Below, one piece after another: positions 45,560-57,502 of a stretch of 64,000 nt of DNA (its first letter is position 1; the number at the start of each line of letters is the position of its first letter). The translations under genes and the position numbers were made by a program. The stretch is from Euglena gracilis (Eukaryota > Euglenida > Euglenophyceae > Euglenales). The stretch lies in assembly GCA_039621445.1 (NCBI GenBank), contig CP154955.1, forward strand, positions 34,726,640 to 34,790,639, read 5' to 3'. The notes below the pieces were generated by a model. The model was not told the origin of the DNA. It worked only from the letters and a program-made list of their open reading frames with translations, and searched no databases.

Positions 45560-47984
45560 TCATTTACATTCTTTTGGTATTGACCGACAAACGATCCTCC
45601 TCCATATGCCCCGCCAGTTCGGAACAGCTGGTTGCACCGGGGGGACGGGCTGGGGCTTCGCCTTCGGCTTGCCCTGTGGCTGGGCCTTGAGCTTCGCCTC
45701 CAGTCGGACGCGTCCGGCCACGCCGTCCCACACCCGGTGGTACTGGCCGAGCTCCTCCTCGCTCCGCCGAGAGCACAGGCCATCCAGCTCCCGCTGCACG
45801 TCCTCGTTGGGCAGGTCGTCCCCGACCAGGGCGAGGAACGCGTACCGCATCGTGGCCGTCGCGTCCTCCGGGGTGAGATCCACGGACAGCAGGCTGGCGG
45901 GGTGGCTCCAGTCCGCGGGCCAGGGCTCGCCCACGGAGTATTCCCGCTCCATCAGCCGGGCCACGTAGCGGACCACGTCGGACACGGTCTCAATCACCAT
46001 CCCCGCTCCGGGCCCCACGGGCAGCCGCTGCTCCGCACCGCAGCGTTCCAGAAGGTCCTCCACGTGTCCGCGCACCGTGTCTACCCACCCACGTTGCCAC
46101 CCCGCAGCGCCCTCAAGCCGGGCCGACTGGTCTCCAGCAGCGCGTACAGGTCCCCCACCTGATCCGTGCTCACCGCCAGGGGGTGCCGCTCGTTCTCCCG
46201 CCCGAGCCGGGACAGCGCCGCCTCGCAGAGCTCCTCGCTGAAGCAGGCCGCGGGCAGGGCCGAGTGCCACGGCGTCCAGCACAGCATGGCCACACCCACG
46301 GTCCGGATGTACTCCGTGCGGCGCTCGCCGGGGGCCTCCAGACGCAGCAGCAGGGCCAGGCTGGCATGCAGCACCTCGAGCGCGTGTCCGCCGGTGCCAG
46401 AGTGTTGCAGCTCCCAGTGGCAGGTGCGCACCATCTCCCCCAGGACCAGACACGCTGGAGCCCACTCCCCCATGAGTTCCGCCAGCGCCGTCAGGATGGT
46501 GCTGTCCGCCCGCAGGATCCGCACGACCTGGTTGGCGTCCCGCAGTGCAGACTCACCCCGCTGCAGCGCCGCCTCCGCCTCCTCCGCACCGGCGATCGCA
46601 CGGTCGGCCCGGGACCAGGGGGCCTGCCCGGCGCACACCCGCACCAGCTGCTGCCGGACGTGGGCCTCGGCCGCCTCCAGCTGGGCGCGTCGCTCCGCCA
46701 TGGTCGTCGCCCGCTGCCCCGCCTCGCGCTCCACCACGGTCATCCGGCGCACCAGACGGTCCCGGAATGCGCAGATGCGCAATCGGGTGTCCCGCGGCAC
46801 CAGCAGGAGGGCCCCCAGCCACCGCTCCAGGGTCTGCAGGTTGGGCCGGTGGAAGCTGCCGCTACCGCTTCGGGCCAGGGTGCCGCTCTGCACGAGCAGG
46901 AAGAGGGGCAGGAACCGCCGGTACACGGTGTGCACCACCTGTTTGTAGGGGTGCCACACCGCGAACAGCATGGGGAGGGGGGTCAGGGCAGCCGACACGT
47001 CCCACCGCTGCAGCTCTCGGCCATACAGCAGCTTCGCCACCCGGTACCAGATGTTCTCGTCCACGAGGACCGGCACCGGGGTGGCGAGGTGGTCGGCGAC
47101 CGAGCCCCGCAGGTAGTGCAGCACCTCCAGCAGGCCGATCTGGGACGACACCGCGTGGTCGCCCATCAGGAACGGACGCCACGGCAGGGCCTCCACCCGG
47201 GGCCGGCTCACGTCCAGGGGCACCCGGAAGTCCGCCGCCGGCAGGTCCCAGTCGGCCGCTCCCCCAGCCGTCCGCCGCCGTACTCCGCCAGCTCGGTACC
47301 GACCAGCAGGTGCCGCTGCCACAGCTGCTCCAGGGAGTAGTGGCTGGGGAACGGGGGCACGGGGTCCACGAGCGGCAGCACCGCCACCACCACCACGTTC
47401 AGGTGGGCCTCCATCTGGCGCAGGGTGTTGCGGTACCGCCGCTTGTAGTAGTTGTCGAACCACAGCACCGCAGGGTTCCCGGCCAGGTCGCGCCACAGCT
47501 CGGCCTGCCGCGCCAGGGCCAGCCGGGCGCGGTCGGCGGCGGAGTGCAGCAGGGCGGCGGGGTGGACCCCGCTGGGGCGGAGGAAGCGGCCCAGGGCGCG
47601 GGTGGCGGGCATGGGGACGTCCTCGGCGACGATGCGGGGCTGCGGGGCGCGCGGGCAGGCGTGCTGGCGGTGGGCCCGGTACGAGGCCCAGGCGTCCCGC
47701 AGCAGCATCTCCGTGCGCTGGCGGCGGGGGCGGCGGGTCAGCTCGGCCAGGAGGTGGTCGCTGTCCGGGGAGCGGCGGAACGGGACCCGGGTGTGGGCCA
47801 CCAGGACCACCAGCTCGTACAGGGGGTGGGGCGGGTCCACCACGGCCGTGACGAAGTCGGCGTACGTGACGACGAAGGTGTCCCGCACCAGCCGGCCGAT
47901 GATCTTGCCCGCGGTGGCGCAGGCGCGGGCGGCGGGGGTGTGCGCGTGCCTGGCCCGGTACAGTGTCTGGGGTTGGCGGGGCAT
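45560..47984 (-). pseudogene. Large GC-rich ORF of about 800 codons with two frameshifts, unknown family
   Basis: Frame 1 runs from 47984 (MPRQPQTLYRARHAHTP) past LWFDNYYKRRYRNTLRQM to about 47285. Frame 2 runs from WDLPAADFRVPLDVSRP through MGDHAVSSQIGLLEVLHYL and HPYKQVVHTVYRRFLPLFL to about 46110. Frame 3 runs from GWVDTVRGHVEDLLERCG to 45560, ending in a Pro/Lys/Gln-rich tail. The first shift lies in a run of five G; one more G would restore the frame. The second lies in GGGTGGGTAG. Codon use stays coding-like across both shifts, which suggests one recently broken gene or base-calling errors. I do not recognise the family. A transposon-encoded protein is likely given its isolation and the flanking motif. 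Confidence 0.55.
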
Positions 47985-48699
47985 TGGGGATGTTGAGGTG
48001 GGTGTAGGGACTGCCGACTGACGGGATCAGCCAAGGACAAACAAACATCCGTAAGAAGGGGTGCAAACAGGTCAAAGGACACTACCACATAACGTCTCAA
48101 CAATGCGCATGTGCGCATTCATCGTACGAGCTGGAGGTAACATGTGACTGAGAGAGACGTAATGTACATTGTACTGCACAATGCGCACATGCGCATTCTG
48201 CAGTACAATGTGTAATCAGTCTGACAGCCGGTCTGAGGTCGTCTCAGTTGTGATCGGATGACCGGAGCCTGTGGGTGTGATGGCCAGCTGCAGAGAACAA
48301 CGTTCGCACTCAGCTACGACACGGCAAGCCAGGTGTTGGCGTGTGGCAACAGTGGATCCAGTGTCGTGTGTGGCCGCGCCGTTCGTCAGTTGCGGGGGTG
48401 ACACAGTCACAGTTCAAAACCACACTCAACAGGGAAAGACAGACGGGACACAACCGCCAGGTAGGCGTGTAGCACACCCCGTACCCAACACTGACTAGAT
48501 CACGAGCCAGAGTGGAAACCAGTCCTTCGCGCCTCGGAGGGAGACAACCACCGCCACCGCCACCACCAATACACGGGTACCCATGTACCAGCCCAGATGG
48601 GGGGGAGGCAAAATCCATCCGAACGTGCCCAATGCGCAGGTGCGCATTCTTCAACCCTTCAGTGTGAATGCGCGTCTGCGCATTCAGACCACCCGGATC

Positions 48700-49000
48700 T
48701 GTCATACGGTCAAACACCCACACGTCTCACACACACCGGACCAATTAGAACCTTCCAACTGGTAACAGGTGACCCACCCCCAGCATGGTGGCCCCAACCC
48801 CACACAGCACCACCCCTTTCCCTCCAGACCACCCCAATTCGGATCTCCAACATCCCGCAACACTGCTGCCTCGGCGGGGTGTGGGGGTGTAGCTGACGTC
48901 AGGGGGCAGTCACCTCACAATCTTCTTCGCAGCCAAATGCGATACAGAGCACACTGTGAAAAAAGAAAACAGGCATTCGGCACGAGTCAAAATATTAGAA
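48700..49000. other. No gene seen
   Basis: GC-moderate sequence between the motif-marked region's upstream cluster and a C-run element. It has no recognisable coding segment. Confidence 0.35.
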
Positions 49001-49002
49001 CG

Positions 49003-49377
49003 TTAACCCCCCCCCCCCCACTTACTAACCCCCCCACTTACTAACCCCCCCCACTTACCAACCCCCCCCCTCGGGCCGACCAACCAAACCGGGACTTATA
49101 AACCCCCCCTTCGGGGAAGAAAAATGAAAGCCGCCGGGGCCGATTTTTTGGCCTCAAACCACCCAAAAACTGATTTTTGGACCTTTTTTGAGATCGACCA
49201 TCATCAAAAATGCCATTTTTGACCAAATTTACCAAAAATTGCCATTTTGGGAGGGTTTCGGGGTCATTTTTGGGGTTCGGATTTTCACCAACAATTCCCA
49301 CTTACTAACCCCCCCCCTTTGGCCGACCAACCAAACCGGATCCTACTGACCCCGGGGGGTTTATAAGTGGGGGGTTT
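49003..49377. mobile_element. TTAA-type C-run element (different family)
   Basis: The left end is 'ttaacccccccccccc/acttactaacccccc' and the right end 'ggtttataagtggggggttta'. The interior has 'cgaccaaccaaaccgg' twice (49077, 49322). The ends resemble the TTAA...CCCCC elements at 22.0, 26.4, 28.6 and 32.4 kb, but the interior differs. Confidence 0.55.
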
Positions 49378-49945
49378 ACGTGATCTGCATGTGGGTTTCA
49401 AAGCGCACGCGACAGGTCCGGAATGCGCACCTGCGCACTCCGCGTCCAAAATGCGCGGATGTGCATTTTCACTAAAACTGTCATAATTTTGTGACTCAAC
49501 AAGAAAAGTGCATTCCCGGCCGTCTAAGATGCCGTGCCGAGCGGCATTTCGAAGGCGTCAGTTTGTCAGGCGTCATATGCAAGGGGTCAGACATTGTTTT
49601 GTTTGGGGCAGTTCGGTTGCATGGGTTTCCGCCTGCAGGTCCTTCACAATGCAGACATGTACGTGTCAACCGGGCATCGGAACCCCTCCCAAGCAACGGG
49701 CCAGTGGCTTGGCATCAACAAGGATGCAGCTTCAGGCCACAGCCTTCTGGGGTGACTCGGAAAGGTCCAGTGTCCAGCCAGCATCCCCCTTGCCCACCCC
49801 AGCTGATCGCAGTGGCCTGCCCTCGCCACTCCGTGCGCAGACCCCGCCTGCTCTCTCTGCCAGCTCCCCAGCCCCTTCCCCCCACACCCCAGGTCCTCCC
49901 CCCTCCTGTGCCTTTCCCCCAGGTCTCACATTCCCACCCATCCCC

Positions 49946-52545
49946 ATGGTGTGCTGCTACCACTTGCAAGGCCGCTGCACGTTTGGGACCCGTTGCCGAC
50001 GCTCCTGCCAGGGATGGCCGACCTCTCGCTTGGATCCCCCGGTGGGCCAGTGGCGGAGCCGAGATGTATTTTAGGGTTCCCCGGTACAAATGGTGGCGGC
50101 CACGCTGCCCATCCAATAGTGGGGGATTTGCCTTGTTTTTGGGGGTCATTTGAGGTGCTGCATCGTCCTAAACTGAAACTCACCAGTGTCATTGGCGTGC
50201 GACTTCTCTGTGCCGTGTTGTTGAAGCCAAGGGTTTGATGAAGATTTTTTGAAACCGAAGCCAGCACTGATAATGCAGGGTTTCCCACAAATTCATGCCA
50301 CCATTAATCACGAATAATTACGAACCAGCACGAATTTGGGTTTTTTCTAAAATCACGAATTGTCACGAATACTCACGAAGTTCCACAAACGACCTGGAAC
50401 AGTTTTTGTTCTCATGGCAGAATGTCTTCTTCTGAGAATGACGCCTCAGTCAAGGAGCAATCCTCCTTATAAGGGAAACAAACGTGGCAACGGGGTGGAA
50501 ATATGATGGCCTAGAAGCGTGCTGCTCAGGTGCCATCCCCAACTCTATTGTTTCTATCTCTTTGCTTCATTTCACCTCATGGTTCTGTGAAGCAAAGATT
50601 TCAAGCCGAAGTGTGTGGAAGACATTGCGTCAAGCAGTTGTCATGATGTTCTGCAATGGCGATGTTGAGTAGCGCTTCTCTGTTCAATATGTGATCGGAC
50701 CCTTTCTGCCCATGGACAGCACACCGTGCAACACAACACTGCACAGTGCAACACGAGACGCTTCGGCAACAACGTCGTTCATTGGCGTATTTTTTTTTGT
50801 CTGCAGCTTTGCTTCATGTTCAAGATTGCTGTCCAGTCTAGGTGGTCAAAGAGCTTCGTTTTTGATATTTCTGCTGTTGGAGGTGATACACAAGTCAGAT
50901 GAGGAGTGTGCATTGGATATCTGGGCAGGTTTAGTGGAAAAAACCGGGTGATTTTTGGGTAGCACGAATAGTCACGAATAATCACGAATGATCACCAATC
51001 AGAATTGAGGGTCCCAGCACAAATTTGTGGGAAACCCTGGATAATGCAAATCATCAGTTCTATCCCAGCACCACTTCGCACAAGAGGCTTATTCTGGCTT
51101 TCCTTGCCATGGCTGCCAGCATTTGTTCAAAGTGATAAATACCTGCTTCTAAACCCCGCAGTCGGCTCTGGTTTTTTTGGTCGGCCGCAGGAAGAGTTCT
51201 TTGTCAGGGGGGAGGGGGGGGGTAGTGTGACCTCCACAAATGACCCAAAACGCTCCCTGGCAACGTTCGTCTAATAAATGTTGGCAACAGGTGCTGAAGA
51301 TGTTTTGGGGCACAAGAAACACCCCTAACCTCTGTGAAGTTCTTGAGGGGATGGTTTTAAAGCGTTACGTGTGCACTGGTTTTTTTTCTGCTACCGCTCT
51401 TTTCCATTGCAAGCCACCTTCCCTCAAAGCCAAGCAAACACTGATGAAATTGGACCAAGCTGGATACGCCAAATTAAAAAGTGCACGCTTGAGAGGAAGA
51501 ACTTATTTTCCACAGGAAATCCCTGAAGAAACACAACAAATTTTTTTTAGGATAGGTGAAAAAAATATGCGTCTGTTGTCGACACATAGGAAGGAGGGAC
51601 TCAAAAATACAGTAAATTCAAAGAGTGCCATTTGGTGCATTCCCACAGTTTTAAGGGGAGGAGAGATACGTGACAAAAATGGCCAATCTCTGACTTTTGC
51701 CTTCATTTGGCACTAATTTTCCTTCATTGAGCCAATTTCTTGAGGATTTTTGATATAGAAGACAAAAAGGGATAGAAGAGGTTGGAAAATCTCTCTCCGT
51801 TCATTCATTGGGTGTGTCTATGAAAATCCTGAGATGGGGGTCCTTCCTCCCCTTCCCCCCCCCCCCGAGTTTTGAACACGTTGGCAGAGGAATTTGGGGG
51901 TTCCTGCACTGACTGAGATTCAGAATCCAGCCCAAAAGCACACCCGGGGTGTCATGTATGGGGGTGGGGTTTGACAGCATCCCCCCGACGCACCTGAAGC
52001 GGCAGGAAGCTGTCGGGTTTGGACGACCACTTATGGGGGCCAGCGGCGGAGCACATTTTGCCATTCATGCTGTCGGAGAAACAGGGGGAACAGCCCCTTT
52101 GGTCCAACAAACTCTGCCCATGCTCTACGGCACCAATTACTTATGACCAACGTTGTGGAGGTCTGTAAGCCTGTGAACCGAGACACTCCTCAGACTGGGG
52201 TGAGCGCTCCAACAGATTTTACAACACTGAGAGAGCTTGGGGGAGGGGGAAACAGAGATCCAAGAAGGCGTGGGTATGGCCGTTGGATGAGATGCTTCCA
52301 CGAGTTGGGTGTGCTCAACCCCCTTGACTGCTTGGTCGGCCCTGGGCCCCCACACCGACGACGGGGCCCCCTGCCAGTACGGCGCCGCGTGCCGCGTGCC
52401 GGAGCACCAGCGGCGGGCCGGGCGCCAGGAGCAGCGTCGGTGGGACGCCCACGTGGCCGCCCTGCGGGCGCTCCACGCCCCGGTCTCGGACCCCGCCTTC
52501 CTGTCCCGTGTGTCGGTGGATGTCATCCGCTGGGTTTGTTGCTGA
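49946..52545 (+). CDS. CCCH zinc-finger protein, two exons recognised
   Basis: Exon 1 begins after TTTCCCCCAG (ends 49922), with ATG at 49946: MVCCYHLQGRCTFGTRCRRS. Exon 2 starts at about 52350 with H-TDDGAPCQYGAACRVPEH and continues QEQRRWDAHVAALRALHAPV. Joining them completes one C-x7-C-x5-C-x3-H finger whose histidine comes from exon 2. CQYGAACRVPEH follows as a second Cys/His cluster. Such proteins usually bind RNA. The frame ends at TGA 52543-52545, or a GT donor after LSR (about 52509) leads to an unseen exon. The intron is nonconventional and contains a hAT element. Confidence 0.65.
50276..51039. mobile_element. hAT-type element with perfect 18-bp ends, TSD GATAATG(C)
   Basis: CAGGGTTTCCCACAAATT at 50276-50293 recurs inverted at 51022-51039. 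GATAATG flanks both sides (50269-50275, 51040-51046). The interior keeps FCNGDVE (stop) RFS, resembling the C-terminal hAT dimerisation motif. Clusters of 'cacgaat' words lie next to both ends. It is inserted inside the CCCH intron. Confidence 0.88.
51290..51715. repeat. Dispersed repeat, copy 1
   Basis: The segment encodes GRTYFPQEIPEETQQ in an open frame and matches 61360-61570 on the opposite strand at about three bases in four. Function is unknown. It could be a fragment of a transposon gene or an old gene piece. Confidence 0.6.
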
Positions 52546-52849
52546 CAGGTCGCACCCAACAGCAGCAGTGTGATCATGCAAGTTAGTTTCCAGCTCTGGG
52601 AAACAGGACGAAACACGGTCTGGAAAGCCAGTTGGAACTTTAACCAAGTCGAAATCTTGTTGGGTGTCTTTCTCATTTAGCGGTCCGAAACCCGACCCAA
52701 CCTGGGCCATCATTGAAGGCCCACACATACAACACCGAACGTCAAAAATGCCAGGGGGAAGGTTGGACAATCCCTTCGGAATCGTTTGCCAAATTGACTT
52801 TTCAGAACTCTGGCACCAACGAGTTTCTGCTCTCGGGCCCTTGACCTAA

Positions 52850-53040
52850 CCCCCCCAAATAAGATCCTCCAAAAATAGGACCCCCAAAATAAGACCCCCC
52901 TTGCCGATTTCCAGCAGAAATCCAAAGAGCACATCACCCCAAAAATAAGACCCTCGGGATTTCGGGAAGAATCCAAAAAAAATGGACCAGGGTGTGACGT
53001 AGAGCTGAGCTCTTTGGCAGACCACCCCGGCTCGGTTCGC
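52850..53040. other. Element remnant
   Basis: The words 'aaaataagacccc' are repeated four times, with a TTAA-family-like left edge ('cctaacccccccaaataag'). No gene was seen. Confidence 0.4.
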
Positions 53041-53300
53041 GGCCTGGCGGAGTGCCCGGCCCGGCCCGGCCGGCGGCGCGGGGGCGCGGCGCGGCCCGGC
53101 CGGCGGCCCGGCCCGGCGGCCCGGCCCGGCCCGGCTGGCACCGGCCCGGATCGGCGGCCTGGCCCGGATCGGCGGCCTGGCCCGGCCCGGCGGCCCAGCG
53201 GCCCGGCCTGGCCAGCGACCCGGCGGCCCGGCCCAGCCCGGTCCGGCCCGGCGGCCCGGCGCTGCGCGGCCCAGTCGGGCCCGGCCCGGCCTGGCCATCG
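53040..53300. repeat. GGCCC/CCGGC-rich low-complexity tract
   Basis: Irregular repeats of CCCGG, CGGCC and GGCCCGG run for about 260 bases. Shorter relatives lie at 19796-19850 and 39828-39905, each next to 'ttcggctcaaaaac'-type sequence. Confidence 0.85.
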
Positions 53301-54194
53301 GCTCGGCAGCCCAGCCTGGGATCGGACGTGGGGTTGAAAAACGCCCATTTTCGGCTCAAAAACACCTTTTCCGGGTCAGGCAATTGCTTAAGCACTGACC
53401 GACCCCCCCCCCCCCCCGGGGGGGGGGTGACTGGTTTTTTCAGAGGGACTGACTGGTTTTGGCCCGGACCCCCTCCTCCCCCGGGGGGGGGGGGGGTCGG
53501 CCAGGAGCGGCACCGAAGGCGCTGGAATTTTTTTTGGGCCTAAAATGGCCTAAAGTGACTGGAAAGTGGCCGTTTTTCTGAGTGGCCGACCCCCCCGGGG
53601 GGGGTAGTGACTGGCTGGTTTTTTGAAAATGAGTGACTGACTGGTTTTTAAAAAAGTGGAATGACCCCCCCTCCCGGGGGTCGGTAAGCAATTGTATGTT
53701 CCGGGTCCGTGAGGCAAAAAAGCATCGTTTTGGGCAAAATTTTTTTTCGATTTTTTTCGACTTTTGTGACCCGAAAATGACCAAGGTCCATTGGTTTCGG
53801 GCCCAAAATGGGGGACAAGGGTCCAAAAACGCTCATTTTCGGCTCGAAACACTTTCTTCGGGTCCGGGAGGTCAAAAAACATGGTTTTGGGCAAAAAAAT
53901 TTTCGAATTTTTTCGACTTTTTGACCCAAAAATGGCTAAGTCCACCGGCCTGGGGGGCGGGCCCCAGCCAGGGGGGGGGGGCATGGGGGGGGGGTCCGGG
54001 TCAGAAAATTTTTTTTGCTCAAAAACACTTTTTTTGATGTTCTAAAGTGAAAAAAAAGTGTTTTTGAGCAAAAAAAAATTTCAAAATTTTGGGTCCCAAT
54101 ATGCCTCCCGACCACCCCTTGCCCAGCCGCCCTGCCCTCAAATCACCCGCAGGTCCCCGAATACCCAAGACTGGCCCAAAATCGCACAACCACA
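53301..54194. other. Repeat-rich stretch
   Basis: Several units combine 'ttttcggctc(a/g)aaaacac' with 'ccgggtc', and 'gtgactgactggttttt' is repeated. No gene was seen. Confidence 0.4.
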
Positions 54195-54202
54195 CCCCGG
54201 GA

Positions 54203-54513
54203 CAGGGTTTGATATAAGGAGGGCGTACATGGTTTAGGTGGGGGGGTGTCCCCCCCACCCCCTCCCCTCCTGGCCCGCAGGGGGGGGTCCGGACTGACCC
54301 TCGGCCAAAAACTGCCAAAAATGGCACTTTTGGTCGTTTTGGGGGGTCAAAAATTTTCGGGCCGGCGCTTTGCGCCGGGCCGAAATTCGGAAACCCAGAC
54401 CGCGCACCTGTTTAGGTAGGGGGGGGGGGTGCCCCCCCAGCCCCCGCCCCCTCCTGGCCCGCAGGGGGGGGGTCCGGACCACCCCCCCCCACCTGTCCTT
54501 ATATCGAACCCTG
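54203..54513. mobile_element. CAG...CTG element with TSD CCCCGGGA
   Basis: The left end CAGGGTTTGATATAAGGA and right end TCCTTATATCGAACCCTG are inverted repeats. CCCCGGGA occurs at 54195-54202 and 54514-54521. Related ends occur at 10810/11203 and 61028. Confidence 0.9.
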
Positions 54514-54521
54514 CCCCGGGA

Positions 54522-55541
54522 ACCTGAAAAAACGGTCAACCCCCCCCCCCTAAGCCTCAGGATTGACCCCCTGGTTTGGGTCCCAACTCCCCCGTCTAGC
54601 CTGAGATACGGCCAATTTATGGTTTCTGGCCCCGCACGGGCCCGAAACGGCCAAAACTGGCAAAACTGGCCCAAAACCACAAAACGGCCGTATCTCGGCC
54701 TAGCCGAGGAGTTGGCCCAAACCGCGCATACCGATCGATTGGGCGTCCCAAAGTTGTGGAAGGAGGTCCTCTTTACTTTTCCTCAACTCCGCGGCGTTTT
54801 CGAGATATTTTCAATTTTTCGATTTTTTGACCCCAAAAATGACTCTGAAATTTCCTCAGAAAAAAAAGCGGTAGGCAACTTTTTTGCTCGGGCCATATCT
54901 CCGGACTGGCGGGGAGTTGCGGGTAACCCGACGGCTCTGGAGAAACTAGGGATCGTCCCCTGACCTATAGGCTATTCACTTTGGGGCTGGGAAATCCAAT
55001 CACATCGATAATCCTCGGGGGCCCGGACCGACTCAGGGGGGGGGCGGGGGGGGGGGTCGGACCCCCCCTCTGGCCCCGGTGGAAGCTTCGCTCTTACTCT
55101 AAAGAGATAAGAGCTCAGCGACCCCCCTGAGCTGTGAATATGCTCCCACAATGGTGTTTTTTTTTTGACATTTTTCGGTTTTTGCCCATGTTGCATTTGT
55201 CAGAATGGGCATTTTTTGAGGCTTTTTTTTTGCTCACTGCCAAAAATCGCCCTTTTTGGACCTATTTTTGGACCCTCCCGTGGGGAGGGTCCAAAAATTA
55301 AAAACAATTTCGGTTTGATTTTTCAGCAAAAATCCAAAAGTAGACCCCCCTTAAATAAGGCCTCCCCTTTGACAACCGGCCGAAAAAGTCGACTTGGGGT
55401 GTTATATTTTTGGGGGGGGGTGGATTAGTTGCTTTCTGGGTGGTACACCACTGCTCACACGCACACATACACACGCGCGCATGCATGCATGCACAAACGC
55501 ACGTATAGACACACATGCTCACTCATGCACCCACATGCATA

Positions 55542-55580
<39 letters not shown>

Positions 55581-57330
55581 TGGCTCCAACCGAAACCATC
55601 AAAAGCAGGATTACTGGAATGGGGCCTCAGCGGCAGAACGGCCCCGACCACCCGCGTCGATGGAATGGGCGCCGCCTCCCCCGCTCTTGCCAGTTGTGCG
55701 CCTGTCCCCCGCCTTGGAGGAGAGGGCGGAGCGGCAGTCAAGGGTGTGCCGGTGCCCCTTGTGTGTTTTCCGTTTTCCTCCTCCATGCTGGTTGTACTGC
55801 CCCCCCCGCCTCCCATTGAATGGTTGCACTGGCAGACGGCAGGCAGCTTCCTTCCTTGTTACTGCTGTTTTTTTTTCAGTCAAACGAAATTTAATGCATC
55901 GAAACGTTGGCGAATTCTCATGTGCAGTTCAAGAACTTCACCACATTTTTCTCTGCTCTACACAATATACAACATATGTGCATGTTCTTTCAGCCAACAC
56001 CAAAACCCCTATTTTGGACCAAGTTAAGTGAATTCAGACAGAAGTTGACCCAAAATCTTCCTAACCCAGGACCTGAGTTCTGGCCTGGCATTGACCCTGA
56101 TTCCGAACACTGGACACAAAATCCTGTATCCTACCCCGCCACGACAAAGTTGACCACTTGACCAATGGTCCTTAGGTGGACGCATGAAAAGGACGCGAAA
56201 AAGGGCGGATAGCACGTGTTTTCGGAGTGTCAGCGGTGAGTGTACTGGTTTCAGGGCTCGCAACGAGACAGTGGGGAAGGGCTCTGAGAGCCAGGAGCCG
56301 CGAAGACATGCAGAGGGACCTTTTTCAGGAGGAAGGAAGATTGTGCTTTGCTTTTCCCATGAAAAACAAGGGGACATTCCCATTTCATGGGATATTGGAA
56401 CAGTGGACACTGGCACAGTTGTGCAAGAGTGTCCAGTTTTTTTTTACCCCCCCCCAAAGTGTCTGTTTGCGACCGAGTAATGCCCCACCCCTGACCTTCA
56501 CTGGAAATCAAGCCGCATGGGACACTGTCCATCTGTCGACAAGATCTCCTTCGGGAGATTAGTTTAGTGTCCCCCCCCCCTCCTGGACCGGAGAGGGGAG
56601 GTCCGGACCCCCCCCACCTGCCAGGAGGTCCGCAGCGACCCCAGGCCCCCCAAAAGTCAAGTTTTCCTTCCGGTGCTTAGTGTCGAAAATTTTTTGCATT
56701 TTTGACAAATTTTCGCCCAAAAGGAAAATGACATTTTTGGCCGTTTTGGGGGGGGGCAAAAACTTTCGGCCCGCAGCGAAAATTGGTCACACAGATTCAG
56801 GGTGTTAAATGAGTGTTGGTTTTGTACAGGGGGGGGGCGACCGCCCCCCTCCCCCAGGGCCGAGGGGGCTGAGAGGGGTCTGGGGTCCCCATAGAACCAA
56901 TTTTTTTCTTCCCCGGCACTTTGTGCTGTCATACTAATGTTTTTATCATTCAAGTCAATTTGGGGGAAAATGAACCTGAAAACGCAGTTTTGGGCACTTT
57001 TTTGGACCCCATAAAAAAATATCTGGCGCTTCGCACCAGTTTTTCACACAGGGGGGGTCGACCCTTCCCTCCCCCCCTCCTGGGGAGGAGGGGGTCCAGG
57101 ACCACCCCTCTGCCCCCCTTAATACCCTGCCCAGACTGCATCCTCTTCAGGTGGGGTTGTACCCCCCTGCTGGACCAGGGGGAGGTCCGACCCCCCAACT
57201 TGCCCTTGAAAATATAAACGGGGGGTCGTTCTGAATGGGGGGGTTTAGTCGTTGGCTGCCACGTGTTAAAAGTTACTTCGGCAGAGGAGGGCACTTCCAT
57301 AAATTATTATGTGCGGCGATCCTTTCGCAC
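54522..57330. other. Intergenic stretch
   Basis: It holds an inverted pair around 'gagatacggcc' (54602-54616, 54682-54696), a short hairpin 'gctcttactctaaagagataagagc' (55090-55114) and CA/GT microsatellite sequence (55455-55575). It also holds C/G-run element remnants (56565-57110). Open frames here show no domain. Confidence 0.45.
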
Positions 57331-57340
57331 GCGCGTGCGC

Positions 57341-57358
57341 AGACAGACAGAGACAGAA

Positions 57359-57396
<38 letters not shown>

Positions 57397-57418
57397 GCAG
57401 ACAGACAGACAGACAGAA

Positions 57419-57502
<84 letters not shown>

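Larger units (their letters stand above)
45150..49470. other. Region marked by an 18-bp palindromic motif
   Basis: AATGCGCANNTGCGCATT or near matches occur about eleven times. They lie at about 45215, 45275, 45460, 45482, 45508, 45532, 46764, 48103, 48184, 48632 and 48666, with weaker copies at 49421 and 49450. They cluster on both sides of the large GC-rich ORF, with one inside it. The motif was not noticed elsewhere in the window. The limits given are those of the motif. A single inserted unit is inferred, not shown. Confidence 0.7.
50006..52350 (+). other. Nonconventional intron of the CCCH gene
   Basis: It starts TGC then CAG (50009-50011, +4 to +6) and ends with CTG (52342-52344). Owing to a shared C the exact cut is ambiguous by one base, giving CTG at -8 or -9. 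The 5' segment CAGGG..GGCCGACC (50009-50024) pairs with GGTCGGCCCTG (52334-52344) with a small bulge. Only this join supplies the missing zinc-ligand histidine in frame. Confidence 0.7.

Noticed and set aside
46545-47996. Plus-strand ORF of 483 codons
   Set aside because: It is a shadow of the GC-rich minus-strand ORF; its Pro/Arg/Gly-rich reading has no domain and starts and ends inside the real frame.
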